Both the position numbers and the translations under genes were made by a program. Below, piece after piece: positions 8,444 through 16,526 of a DNA stretch of 64,000 bases. The notes under the pieces were generated by a model. The model saw nothing but the letters and a program-made list of their open reading frames with translations, was not told the origin of the DNA and did no database searches. The stretch's first letter is position 1. Every line of letters begins with the position of its first letter. The stretch is from JAHEME01 sp034435035 (GTDB taxonomy: Bacteria > Chloroflexota > Anaerolineae > Aggregatilineales > UBA3940): NCBI GenBank assembly GCA_034435035.1, contig DAOTXW010000040.1, positions 62,001 to 126,000 on the forward strand, read 5' to 3'.

Positions 8444-11321
8444 TCAGGGCGGCTGCCATCCCCAGCAGACTGATCCCGCTGATCGCCGCGCCGATCTCGA
8501 ATGGGCGGCTGCGGTATGTGAAGACGACCTCATGGCGACCCTCGGGCAAACGGACTGCGCGAAACAGACCATTGGCGTGCAGCACAGAAGCGGGCTCGCC
8601 GTCAATGCTGGCCTGCCACCCCGGGTACCAGGCATCTGACAGGACCAGATAGCTCCCCTGCACCCTGGCTTCCGCCTCGACGGCCACACGCTCTGGTTCA
8701 TAGGTTGTGATCAGCGCATCCCCGGCAGCCCCCGGCTCGCAGTTGGAAGCGGGGGGCGGTTCAGGATCAACAATCACTGTCTGGTCACGCGCAGGCAGCA
8801 GTTCCCATGCGGATTCAATCTCCGCGACGACAATAGGCGCGCAGACCACATAGGCGCGCGGGCGGGCATGGCTGAACGCATAGACTTTGGTATCCCCGGA
8901 GTGGATGACACGGATGGAAGGCCACAGACTCAGCGGCTGGAAGACCCCGGTCCTCTCATCAATCAGCGTGATTCCGCGCACGACCAGCGTGCCGGGGAAG
9001 CCTGCGTGCGGGCTGATCACCACCTCTTCCACGGGCAGGGCAGGGGGGCCCCACTGCATGAGTGCCCGGTACTCAACGATCCCGGGTCTCTGTGGTGTAA
9101 AGGCCCCAGCAGGGGGTGGCACCCGGTGCTGCGCTGCGGCCGGTTCTCCCTCCGCCAGCTCGTATCCGAGCCGTAGCGGCAGCACCACCGCGTTCATCGG
9201 AGCTCCCATGCCCTCGTAGGCGACCATCACGCTCCCGACCTGCGTGCCGTCCGGCAGCCCGGGCGCGCCCTCTACATGCCCGACGATTCCGACAGCAGTG
9301 GCAGAGAATGGCCGGGGCGAGACAGCAGTCAGGGGTGGCGGAGCAGGCCCGCCAGCAGAAGCATGAAGGGGGCGGGTGAACTGCAGGTCATAGTACACGC
9401 CATCCAGCCACGCGTCATAGACCTTGTCTGTGATCAGGTAACCCACATTCGCCACTTCCAGCCAGTAGAGATCCGGCACGCCCTTCAGATTCTCACGCAG
9501 CCTCCCGTCCGGGCTGACTGCCCCAGCAGCATCCAGAAACAGCCCGGTGAATCGGGTGTAGTCCCGCGTGGGCAGGATGCCGCCATCAAATCCATCCATA
9601 GCAGGGATGCCCCATGCCATGGGCAGATTCGGAGTCAGCACCTCCTTCTGCTTGGTGGCGATCACGTAATCATACAGCCCCTGCTGCGAAAGGTGCGGGC
9701 CGAAAACGGCCTCGATCTCCCGCAGATCACCGGGATCGAACCGAATATCCGACAGCGAGAGGAAACGTGGAGGTGCTGGTCTGCCTGCCTGCTCCGCGAG
9801 CAGGGTGCTGATGGCCGGGCGCTGGCTGCTCCAGGCAGCGGGGGTGCTGAGATTGTTGTAGGGTAGCGCGCGCGAAGCGATGAAGAGCTCGACGCATGCC
9901 AGCGAAGCCAGCAGTGGGCCTCCATAGGCCGTGGCCGCCTGCCGACTGTGCGCCAGCCATGCTATGAGCAGGCTGGTCAGGATCATGATCAGTGCCCAGG
10001 CTGCCAGTTCGCCGGGCGCTGGAGCAGACGCCCCCGCTACCTCGGCCGCGGAAAGCGCCGCCAGAGGCGCAAGCCCTGCCAGCAGCCCTGCCAGCAGCCC
10101 TGGCAGTGCCCACAGCCAGCGCTCTCTGTAGTTGGGGGCAGAAAGCTGATCCAGCCCCTGCCCGGCCAGAGCGCTCACCCCGAAGGCCCACAGCGCCAGC
10201 CACCGCGCGGGCGCCCGGAACAGCGCAAAGCCGGGTACCCCCCTGACCAGCACCCAGTAGAACGGATTATAGGCGCCCAGCGCCAGGAAAAGGCCAGCCG
10301 CTGACAGCAACAGCAGCCCGCCCGGGTAAGGATCGCGGCGCCCCCGCCAGGCTGCAGCTGCCGCCAGGCTCAGGCTGACGATCCCGGCATAGGCGATATA
10401 TTCGCTGAACAGGGCCGGCTCCACATAAGCCGGGAGCAGGGCGCGCCCGATGAGCTGCGGGCGCAGGGAGAAAGATACAGCCTCCAGAAAAGACAGGCCG
10501 CCGCCGCGGTTGCTCAGGCGGGCCAGCTCAAGTGTTGGCAGCAGCTGGATCGCGCTCAACAGCACGGCCAGCGTAGCGGCCGCTGCCAGTGTCGCGAGCG
10601 GCGCCATGGGCAGGGATCGCGGCGATCGGATGCCCCGCGCCGGACCGGGTGGGCGCGCTCGCCAGGCCATGACTGTGTGCCAGACCGCCCACAGCCCCAG
10701 CCCGACACCGCTGATGAAGGCAGTCTGGGAGTGGCCAGCCAGGAGCTGCATGGCCATCACGGCGCCCAGCCCGGCGATCCATCGCCACCGTGTCCGGGCC
10801 TGGTCCCACAGGGAGAACGCCCATGGCAGCCAGGCAAGCCCCTGAACCTGGTTAACATGCTCCACCTGGGCGCTGAAGTAGCCACCCAGCGCCCAGGTGG
10901 CGCCGGCCAGCAGGCTGCCCAGCTGGCTGGTCCCGAGGCTGGATCTGCTGAATACGTACATACCCAGCGCGGCCCAGGCTGCATGCGCGACGATCGATAC
11001 CTTGATGGCTGTGGGTGCGTCAAAGAGGATCGCTGGCCAGTTCGGCGGGTAGAGTACACCGGCCTGGCTGTTCGCCAGCAGGGGGGCTCCCATGAACAGT
11101 TCCGGATTCCACAACGGAATGCGGCCGGCTCGCAGGGCTGCATCGCGATAGGCCCAGTACGGTGTGAAATAGGTGAACACATCGCCACGCGGCAGGATCT
11201 GATCGGTGAATACGAGCCGCCAGAAGAAGGCGATCACCAGAATCACCAGCACACCCGCGGCTGCGGCATCTGCGGCTGGCAGTTGGCTCCTGGCGCGCTC
11301 TGCGCTCGATGGGTTACGCAT
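8415..11321 (-). CDS. YfhO family membrane protein
   Basis: A protein of about 968 residues with around a dozen membrane helices in the first half and a soluble region followed by a last helix. The C-terminus carries the YfhO signature: LSDAWYPGWQASIDG, then a HEVVFTYRSRPFEIG beta-rich end and a final helix. YfhO proteins are GT-C-like and take part in surface polymer glycosylation, for example of lipoteichoic acid in Bacillus. The exact reaction here is unknown. The ATG at 11321 overlaps the upstream LLM gene by 8 bases, indicating translational coupling; a longer reading would run into that gene. Confidence 0.85.
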   Translation of the reverse strand: MRNPSSAERARSQLPAADAAAAGVLVILVIAFFWRLVFTDQILPRGDVFTYFTPYWAYRDAALRAGRIPLWNPELFMGAPLLANSQAGVLYPPNWPAILFDAPTAIKVSIVAHAAWAALGMYVFSRSSLGTSQLGSLLAGATWALGGYFSAQVEHVNQVQGLAWLPWAFSLWDQARTRWRWIAGLGAVMAMQLLAGHSQTAFISGVGLGLWAVWHTVMAWRARPPGPARGIRSPRSLPMAPLATLAAAATLAVLLSAIQLLPTLELARLSNRGGGLSFLEAVSFSLRPQLIGRALLPAYVEPALFSEYIAYAGIVSLSLAAAAAWRGRRDPYPGGLLLLSAAGLFLALGAYNPFYWVLVRGVPGFALFRAPARWLALWAFGVSALAGQGLDQLSAPNYRERWLWALPGLLAGLLAGLAPLAALSAAEVAGASAPAPGELAAWALIMILTSLLIAWLAHSRQAATAYGGPLLASLACVELFIASRALPYNNLSTPAAWSSQRPAISTLLAEQAGRPAPPRFLSLSDIRFDPGDLREIEAVFGPHLSQQGLYDYVIATKQKEVLTPNLPMAWGIPAMDGFDGGILPTRDYTRFTGLFLDAAGAVSPDGRLRENLKGVPDLYWLEVANVGYLITDKVYDAWLDGVYYDLQFTRPLHASAGGPAPPPLTAVSPRPFSATAVGIVGHVEGAPGLPDGTQVGSVMVAYEGMGAPMNAVVLPLRLGYELAEGEPAAAQHRVPPPAGAFTPQRPGIVEYRALMQWGPPALPVEEVVISPHAGFPGTLVVRGITLIDERTGVFQPLSLWPSIRVIHSGDTKVYAFSHARPRAYVVCAPIVVAEIESAWELLPARDQTVIVDPEPPPASNCEPGAAGDALITTYEPERVAVEAEARVQGSYLVLSDAWYPGWQASIDGEPASVLHANGLFRAVRLPEGRHEVVFTYRSRPFEIGAAISGISLLGMAAALIRPPGRRAH

Positions 11322-12351
11322 GAGAGTCGGCAAAAGCAGGCACAATTGCATCCCAGATTGGGCCGTCTTCACCGGGTGAGAAGGGCAGGTAGAGTGCGAC
11401 GCGATCAACCAGCCCCGAGTAACGCTGGCGCAAGGCTCCGGGGATCTGCTCCGGCCGCCCGATGACGGCAAAGGTCTCAATCATTTCATCGCTGATCAGA
11501 CCTGGCATGGCATCCCACTGCCGGCGCGCCGCCAGCGCTGACAGCTGCTCCCCGATGCCGCCCCAGCCGTGCGTATCCAACACCACTCGGTACGATGGAG
11601 TGCTGGCGTAGAAGCTGATGTGTCGGCGGACCTCCTCGCGCATGGCTGCCATCTGCCGATCGTTCGCGCCTGTGACGACGAACGTTGAGGCAGCCAGTGT
11701 CACCTCGGTGATCGCACGCCCGGCCCGCGCGGCGCCCCGGCTGATGGCCGGGCGTACCTGCTCAGTCAGATAACGCGGGGAGTTGAGCGGGTGGACATGA
11801 AATCCCTCGCAAAACTCACCGGCCAGCTCGCACAACCCGGAATTTACCCCGGCAATGTAGATCGGGATGGAATAGTTATGACCGGGCGGTGTGAAGAACG
11901 GCGTCATCAGGGTGAAGCGATAGTGCTCGCCGCGGAAATTCAGCCGCTCGCCAGTGCGCCAGGCCTGCCAGATGGCCCGCAGGCTCAGAATCACCTCGCG
12001 GAGGCGGGGAATGGGCGCGCTCCAGGGAATACTGAAACGGCGCTCGATGTGTGCTTTGACCTGGGTGCCCAGCCCCAGGATGAACCGCCCCGCGCTGAGC
12101 GCGGCCAGGTCCCAGGCCGTATAGGCCAGTGTCATCGGGCTGCGCGTGAAGCTGAGGGCGATGGCGGTGCCCAGCTCGATGCGCTGCGTGGGGATCGCGG
12201 CCAGCGCGAGCGGCAGGAAGGGATCGTGGATGGTCTCGGTAGACCATATCCCGGCAAAGCCCCGCGCCTCGGACTCCGCGGCTAGAGAGGGAATGTCTCG
12301 CAGATCAGGGTGTGGCTGGATGGCTGCATCCAGCCGGAGCGTTGATGTCAT
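11314..12351 (-). CDS. LLM-class F420-dependent oxidoreductase (TIGR03617-like)
   Basis: A 345-residue TIM-barrel enzyme of the luciferase-like monooxygenase class. The N-terminus (ESEARGFAGIWSTETIHDPFLPL), the central RFILGLGTQVKAHIERRF strand and IYIAGVNSGLCELAGE are typical of the F420-dependent TIGR03617 group (given by motif, read directly). These enzymes transfer hydride using F420, or FMN in relatives; the substrate is unknown. The start overlaps the upstream S51-like gene by 4 bases (ATGA) and the end overlaps YfhO by 8, so the three genes form one tight operon. Dependence on F420 rather than FMN is inferred from subfamily resemblance. Confidence 0.8.
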   Translation of the reverse strand: MTSTLRLDAAIQPHPDLRDIPSLAAESEARGFAGIWSTETIHDPFLPLALAAIPTQRIELGTAIALSFTRSPMTLAYTAWDLAALSAGRFILGLGTQVKAHIERRFSIPWSAPIPRLREVILSLRAIWQAWRTGERLNFRGEHYRFTLMTPFFTPPGHNYSIPIYIAGVNSGLCELAGEFCEGFHVHPLNSPRYLTEQVRPAISRGAARAGRAITEVTLAASTFVVTGANDRQMAAMREEVRRHISFYASTPSYRVVLDTHGWGGIGEQLSALAARRQWDAMPGLISDEMIETFAVIGRPEQIPGALRQRYSGLVDRVALYLPFSPGEDGPIWDAIVPAFADSHA

Positions 12352-13121
12352 GGCGTGCCGAATACCTGATCGAATGACGGCAGAACAGCGGGGCCAATCC
12401 GATCACCCGGGTCGAAGACCTGTGCAGCCGAGCCGGCGTGCAGCAGTGTGATCGTCCCAACCCCTGCGGCTTCCCAGTAACCGGGGCAAGCCAGCAGGGC
12501 AGCCTGGTCGTCAATGCCGATCAGTGTCGTCCCGGGGGGCATGAGGCCTATAAGCCGGTCAAGAAGTGAACCCTGCAGCCAGCTGAAGTAAGGAAAGATC
12601 GCGGTTTCCGCCAGGAGTCCGAGGCCAGGGATCAGTTCATAAGCCTGCTCATCCAATGCCCTGCTGATGGGTTGCAGCGGCGCAAAAGCCCATGCACTCA
12701 ATGCTGTGGTTGCCCCTCCGGAAGCAATCAGCTGCATGCCGTCTGCCAGCCGCATCCGTATCGCCTGCCAGAGTCCAGAGCCGGCCAGATACGCGACCAT
12801 GACCCGGGGCTCCCCGCCGGGCATGAAGATGGCATCAGCAGCGTGCAGGGCGCCGATCGTGTCAACTCCGTTGTCAAGAGTTATCACTCTGGCGCCCAGG
12901 CCAGCCAGCGCCTCTACGGCCATCCGAGTGCGGCGCTCCGCGTGCCCGAGCGGCTGTTTGCCAAACACCGGAGGCACAACAGCCACAACCGGGCTGCGGC
13001 GGGCAGAGTCCACGAGCAACCGCTGCCAGAGGGGCGCCGTTTCCGGTCGCAGTCCTTCCCCGCCCAGCAGGGCAAGCCGTACTGCAGCCACGCTGGCTGG
13101 ATCAGAAAGCAGGTGTGACAC
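12348..13121 (-). CDS. Peptidase S51/cyanophycinase-like amidotransferase-fold protein
   Basis: A 257-residue protein with the class I glutamine amidotransferase-like fold. It has an early LLGGEG strand turn, DAIFMPGGEPRVMV, and a nucleophile-elbow-like IASGGATTAL in which S134 takes the place of the catalytic serine in the GTSAGA motif of S51 peptidases. The degenerate elbow makes hydrolase activity uncertain. It begins with GTG at the predicted transcription start and is the first gene of an operon with the LLM oxidoreductase and YfhO. An ATG at 13129 is in a different frame. Confidence 0.65.
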   Translation of the reverse strand: MSHLLSDPASVAAVRLALLGGEGLRPETAPLWQRLLVDSARRSPVVAVVPPVFGKQPLGHAERRTRMAVEALAGLGARVITLDNGVDTIGALHAADAIFMPGGEPRVMVAYLAGSGLWQAIRMRLADGMQLIASGGATTALSAWAFAPLQPISRALDEQAYELIPGLGLLAETAIFPYFSWLQGSLLDRLIGLMPPGTTLIGIDDQAALLACPGYWEAAGVGTITLLHAGSAAQVFDPGDRIGPAVLPSFDQVFGTP

Positions 13122-13127
13122 AGCAGC

Positions 13128-13133
13128 ATTATA
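13128..13133 (-). promoter_or_regulatory. -10 element of the S51-like/LLM/YfhO operon
   Basis: The minus strand reads TATAAT ending 6 bases before the GTG start at 13121, so transcription would begin at or next to the start codon. The -35 region is poor. Confidence 0.5.
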
Positions 13134-13171
13134 GCCTCGAGCGCATCAGGCTGGAAGTGACACGCGCCGGA

Positions 13172-13765
13172 TCAGGGCAGAATGGTTCCGGCGATGGTCA
13201 TCTGACCGCCGCTGATGGTGATGCTGCTCAGGCTGATGGTAAGCGGTGAAGCCTGGATCGGCGCGTTGATGCTCTGCTCAACATGAGCTATCAGTTCATC
13301 GATCAGGTGGGGATCAATTTCCAACGGGCCATATTCAACCGACGTAACCTGAATGTCCACCAGGCCGTTCATGCCGATGACCGGTACCGCGGTGATCAGG
13401 CCATTAGCCTGGGCCACGTCGAGTTCAATGCGGGCGTAAAGGAAGATCTGCCCATCTCTCAACACAACCCGGGGATCGGACAGCGGAATGTCCTCACCGT
13501 ACTCAGATTCAGCCGACGCGATGGCGTCGGCCAGCGCCGAGGTGAGCTCGCCCTCTGTGAAGGTCACTGAGAAAGGGCCAGTGGGGGTCGATAGATTCAG
13601 GCTTCGCCACTTGTCGGTGAAGGACTGCAGCCCATCTGCAGAGGGAACAGGAGCCTCAGCGGGCGGCTGGGGGCCTCCCAGCTGGGGGCCCTGGAGCCGG
13701 CAGGCGAGGATGCCAGCGGCCAGTGTCACCGCCAGCCCAAGCGGATGAATTCGCTTTATTGGCAT
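13172..13765 (-). CDS. Uncharacterised lipoprotein
   Basis: A 197-residue protein with a type II signal peptide (hydrophobic stretch ending AAGILAC, C22), then a proline-rich linker and a soluble domain of alternating strands (VTFTEGELTSALADAI, VVLRDGQIFLYARIEL, MNGLVDIQVTSVEYG). The beta-rich layout with an early helix recalls lipid-binding YpmS/LmeA-like proteins, but I cannot make a firm family call. The ATG at 13765 follows GAGGTGATATCC, an excellent ribosome binding site; a GTG nine bases earlier is less likely. It is monocistronic. Confidence 0.6.
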   Translation of the reverse strand: MPIKRIHPLGLAVTLAAGILACRLQGPQLGGPQPPAEAPVPSADGLQSFTDKWRSLNLSTPTGPFSVTFTEGELTSALADAIASAESEYGEDIPLSDPRVVLRDGQIFLYARIELDVAQANGLITAVPVIGMNGLVDIQVTSVEYGPLEIDPHLIDELIAHVEQSINAPIQASPLTISLSSITISGGQMTIAGTILP

Positions 13766-13784
13766 GGATATCACCTCAGCGGCG

Positions 13785-13790
13785 ATTATA
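13785..13790 (-). promoter_or_regulatory. -10 element of the lipoprotein gene
   Basis: TATAAT on the minus strand, with a predicted start near 13778 and a 13-base leader that holds the GAGGTGA ribosome binding site. No strong -35 is seen. Confidence 0.45.
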
Positions 13791-13943
13791 GCGTGCAGAT
13801 TCTAGCTGTCCACCTCCGCAATCCCTGGCCGGGTGCGCCTGCTGTGCGAATTGTGCGAGAGAAGATACACTATGATAGGGCCAGCAGTGATGGGCTTACC
13901 GCACCAGGGAATCGCCAGACAATTCACTCAGGTGGAAGTATTC

Positions 13944-15056
13944 GTGACGCGAGAAAGGCTTCAGAAAATCATGGCGCATGCGGGTATTGCATCCCGGCGC
14001 GCCTGCGAGGAACTCATTGCGCAAGGCCGCGTCAGGGTCAACGGAGAAGTTGCCACCCTGGGGATGAGCGCCGACCCGCAGGAGGATGATATCCGGCTGG
14101 ATGGCGAACGGATTCGCTCGCCGCAATCGCTCGAGTATCTGCTGCTAAATAAGCCGCGCGGGGTTATCTCCGATGAGGACGTAGGGGGTCAGCATGCCAA
14201 TGCACGAGACCTGATCCCACTGCCGGGATACCTGTATCCGGTGGGACGGCTGGACCTCAATAGCGAAGGATTGATGCTGTTTACCAACGATGGCGAGCTG
14301 GCGCACCGGTTGACACACCCGCGCTACGATCACCCCAAAACCTATCATGTGCTGCTGGAAGGAAGCGTTTCCGAGGAGGCGCTTATCCCATGGCGCCGCG
14401 GGATGACGATCGAGGGGCGGCGGACGCGCCCTGCTGAAGTACGGGTGCTGCGGCGTATGCGCGATGGTACGCTGGTAGAGGTCACTCTGCTGGAAGGGCG
14501 CAAGCGGCAGATCCGCCGCATGGCAGCTCTGATCGGCCATCCGGTGCTCTCGCTGATCCGGATCAGACTGGGGCCGCTGGTGCTGGGAGATCTGCCGCCG
14601 GGAGGGTGGCGGCGCCTGACGGAAGAGGAAGTGCGGCTTCTGCGCAGCGTTCGTGAGCAGCCGAGTGCGCGCCCCCGGCGGGCTGCCAGCCTGCCGGGCG
14701 GGCGGCAGCCACAGCCTGCGTCTCCATCAGGCTCACGCTCAAGGCGGCCTGCCAGGTCGCCGCGGGACGGGGAGGCAGGCCGCTCTGGCAGACGGCGCCC
14801 CGCAGGCGCAGATGTGGTCAGGGCACCTTCCGGGGCATCCTCTGACAGGCCTCACGCCGCGGGTGGATCGGCGAAACCCCGCAGGCAGCAGGGCGCCGGG
14901 CAGGAATCCGATGCCGGCCGTTCCCGGCAGCCGCGCCCTGCCGGTACAGCCGGTGGCGGCGCGCGCCGGTCAGGCGCTCAACGCCCGGTGGCGGGACCTC
15001 GCCGTGGAGGCCCGCCGCGTGAGCGCAAGCCCAGGCAGAAGAAGACCGATCGATGA
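13944..15056 (+). CDS. RsuA/RluB-family rRNA pseudouridine synthase
   Basis: An S4 domain at the N-terminus (RLQKIMAHAGIASRRACEELI) is followed by the RsuA/RluB catalytic domain, with the active aspartate in GRLDLNSEGLMLFTNDG and the KTYHV and LEGRKRQIRRM motifs. It modifies uridine in rRNA; which site (16S or 23S) is not decidable by eye. From about residue 240 a tail of some 130 residues is rich in Arg, Gly, Pro and Ser and ends in KPRQKKTDR, a disordered, basic, probably RNA-binding extension. The GTG at 13944 follows GGTGGAAG. The stop overlaps the cmk start by 4 bases. Confidence 0.85.
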   Translation: MTRERLQKIMAHAGIASRRACEELIAQGRVRVNGEVATLGMSADPQEDDIRLDGERIRSPQSLEYLLLNKPRGVISDEDVGGQHANARDLIPLPGYLYPVGRLDLNSEGLMLFTNDGELAHRLTHPRYDHPKTYHVLLEGSVSEEALIPWRRGMTIEGRRTRPAEVRVLRRMRDGTLVEVTLLEGRKRQIRRMAALIGHPVLSLIRIRLGPLVLGDLPPGGWRRLTEEEVRLLRSVREQPSARPRRAASLPGGRQPQPASPSGSRSRRPARSPRDGEAGRSGRRRPAGADVVRAPSGASSDRPHAAGGSAKPRRQQGAGQESDAGRSRQPRPAGTAGGGARRSGAQRPVAGPRRGGPPRERKPRQKKTDR

Positions 15057-15754
15057 CCAGACCCTCCACTATCGCCATTGATGGGCCAGCAGCCTCTGGA
15101 AAGACAACCCTGGCGCGGCGTCTGGCGGCTGTGCTTGGCTACCTGTATCTTGATACCGGGATGATGTACCGCGCCGTAACACTGGCAGCGCTGGAACGCG
15201 GAGTGGACACTGGCGATGGGAGCGCCCTGACAGCCCTGGCGGAATCGTTGACCATCGACGTTCGCCCTGGTGCAGGCACTGAAATGGCATCCAGCGCTCT
15301 GATTCTGGATGGCGTGGATGTCTCAGCCCGGCTGCGTGACCCAGAGGTGGATGCCCATGTGTCGGCGGTCTCAGCGGTTAAGGGGGTCAGGGATGCCATG
15401 ACAGCCCAGCAGCGGCGCATCGGCGGAAGGACGCATGTCGTGATGGTTGGGCGGGATATTGGCACAGTGGTGCTGCCCGATGCCGACTTGAAGATATTCC
15501 TGAAAGCCTCCGTGGAAGAGCGCGCCCGCCGCCGCTGGCGGGAGTCCCGGCAGTCAGGATTGGACGAGTCCTATGAAGCGGTGCTGGATTCTATGCGCGC
15601 CCGCGATGCCAGGGACGCAGGGCGCGCAGTGGCGCCTATGCGCGCCGCCCATGACGCCGTCGTGATCGACACAACCGACAAAGACACCCAGCAGGTGCTG
15701 GCAGAAGTGCTTGCACTGGTGGGGTATGAGGAGGAAGGGAATGGCGCCCTCTGA
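15053..15754 (+). CDS. cmk: Cytidylate kinase
   Basis: A 233-residue P-loop kinase that phosphorylates CMP and dCMP with ATP. The Walker A motif GPAASGKT is at residues 11-18, LDTGMMYRAVTL is the conserved CMP kinase segment, and VGRDIGTVVLPDADLKIFL and SVEERARRR form the nucleotide-monophosphate and lid regions. Length matches bacterial Cmk. It overlaps the pseudouridine synthase by 4 bases and plsC by 14, placing it in the middle of a translationally coupled operon, an arrangement (rluB-like, cmk, plsC) that I recognise from other bacteria. Confidence 0.95.
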   Translation: MTRPSTIAIDGPAASGKTTLARRLAAVLGYLYLDTGMMYRAVTLAALERGVDTGDGSALTALAESLTIDVRPGAGTEMASSALILDGVDVSARLRDPEVDAHVSAVSAVKGVRDAMTAQQRRIGGRTHVVMVGRDIGTVVLPDADLKIFLKASVEERARRRWRESRQSGLDESYEAVLDSMRARDARDAGRAVAPMRAAHDAVVIDTTDKDTQQVLAEVLALVGYEEEGNGAL

Positions 15755-16526
15755 GGGCCTGGGAAACCGCCTTGACCGGTGGCAGCGGTTGATCTTTCGC
15801 TGGGGTATCTGGAACATCTGCTACCGATTCTGGATACGTATGCATGTGGCAGGCTGGGAAAACATCCCTGCTGAGAACCCGACCCTGATCATGGGCAACC
15901 ACATTGCAGCGCTCGATCCGGGCATCATGATTTCATTCTTTCCCGACCGGGACATCGTACCGCTGGCCAAGATCGAGTCGTTCGACACGCCGCTTATGCG
16001 GTATTTCGTCCGGCACTGGGGCGCGATTCCGGTTAACCGCGGCGAGGCGGATGTCAAGGCTCTCAAGAGCGCGCTGGAGCACATGCGCAATGGCTACCTC
16101 GTCATGCTCTACGCTGAAGGAACGCGGAGCCGCACGGGCCTGATCCAGGGGCAAGAAGGCAGCGCCTATATCGCGGCCAAGACCGGAGCAACGGTAGTTC
16201 CGGTTGGCATCTGGGGCTCGCGTGATTTCCCGGCATCATGGTGGCGGGAATTCCGCCGCACGGACGTGTACCTGCATTTCGGGCGTCCATTCCGCTTCCG
16301 TGTGCCCAAGGGCAAGCCTGCGCGCGAGAGCTTCCGGGCCATGACCGATGAGGCGATGTATCGGATCGCGGCGCTGCTGCCCGAGCAGTGGCGCGGCGTC
16401 TACAGCGACCTGTCGCGCGCCACCACCGATTATCTTGACTTTGACATCACCTGGACGCCAGTGCGGCAGCGGATCCCCCGCCGCGCCCTGGATTCCGCGG
16501 TCCCGGGGCAGGCTGGTTTAGCGTGA
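15741..16526 (+). CDS. plsC: 1-acyl-sn-glycerol-3-phosphate acyltransferase
   Basis: A membrane-associated acyltransferase of about 261 residues. The catalytic HX4D motif is NHIAALD (H54, D59) and the glycerol-phosphate motif is EGTRSRTG; a third motif (VPVGIWGS) follows. It adds the second acyl chain to lysophosphatidic acid in phospholipid synthesis. The ATG at 15741 follows GAGGAAGGGA closely, better than the in-frame start at 15711. It overlaps cmk by 14 bases and the DUF512 gene by 4. The assignment to PlsC is by motif; acyl-chain preference is unknown. Confidence 0.9.
   Translation: MAPSEGLGNRLDRWQRLIFRWGIWNICYRFWIRMHVAGWENIPAENPTLIMGNHIAALDPGIMISFFPDRDIVPLAKIESFDTPLMRYFVRHWGAIPVNRGEADVKALKSALEHMRNGYLVMLYAEGTRSRTGLIQGQEGSAYIAAKTGATVVPVGIWGSRDFPASWWREFRRTDVYLHFGRPFRFRVPKGKPARESFRAMTDEAMYRIAALLPEQWRGVYSDLSRATTDYLDFDITWTPVRQRIPRRALDSAVPGQAGLA

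Noticed and set aside
10073..10106. 12-base tandem repeat (GCCCTGCCAGCA) in the YfhO gene
   Set aside because: It encodes a Leu-Leu-Ala-Gly run inside a membrane helix; a low-complexity coding repeat rather than a separate element.
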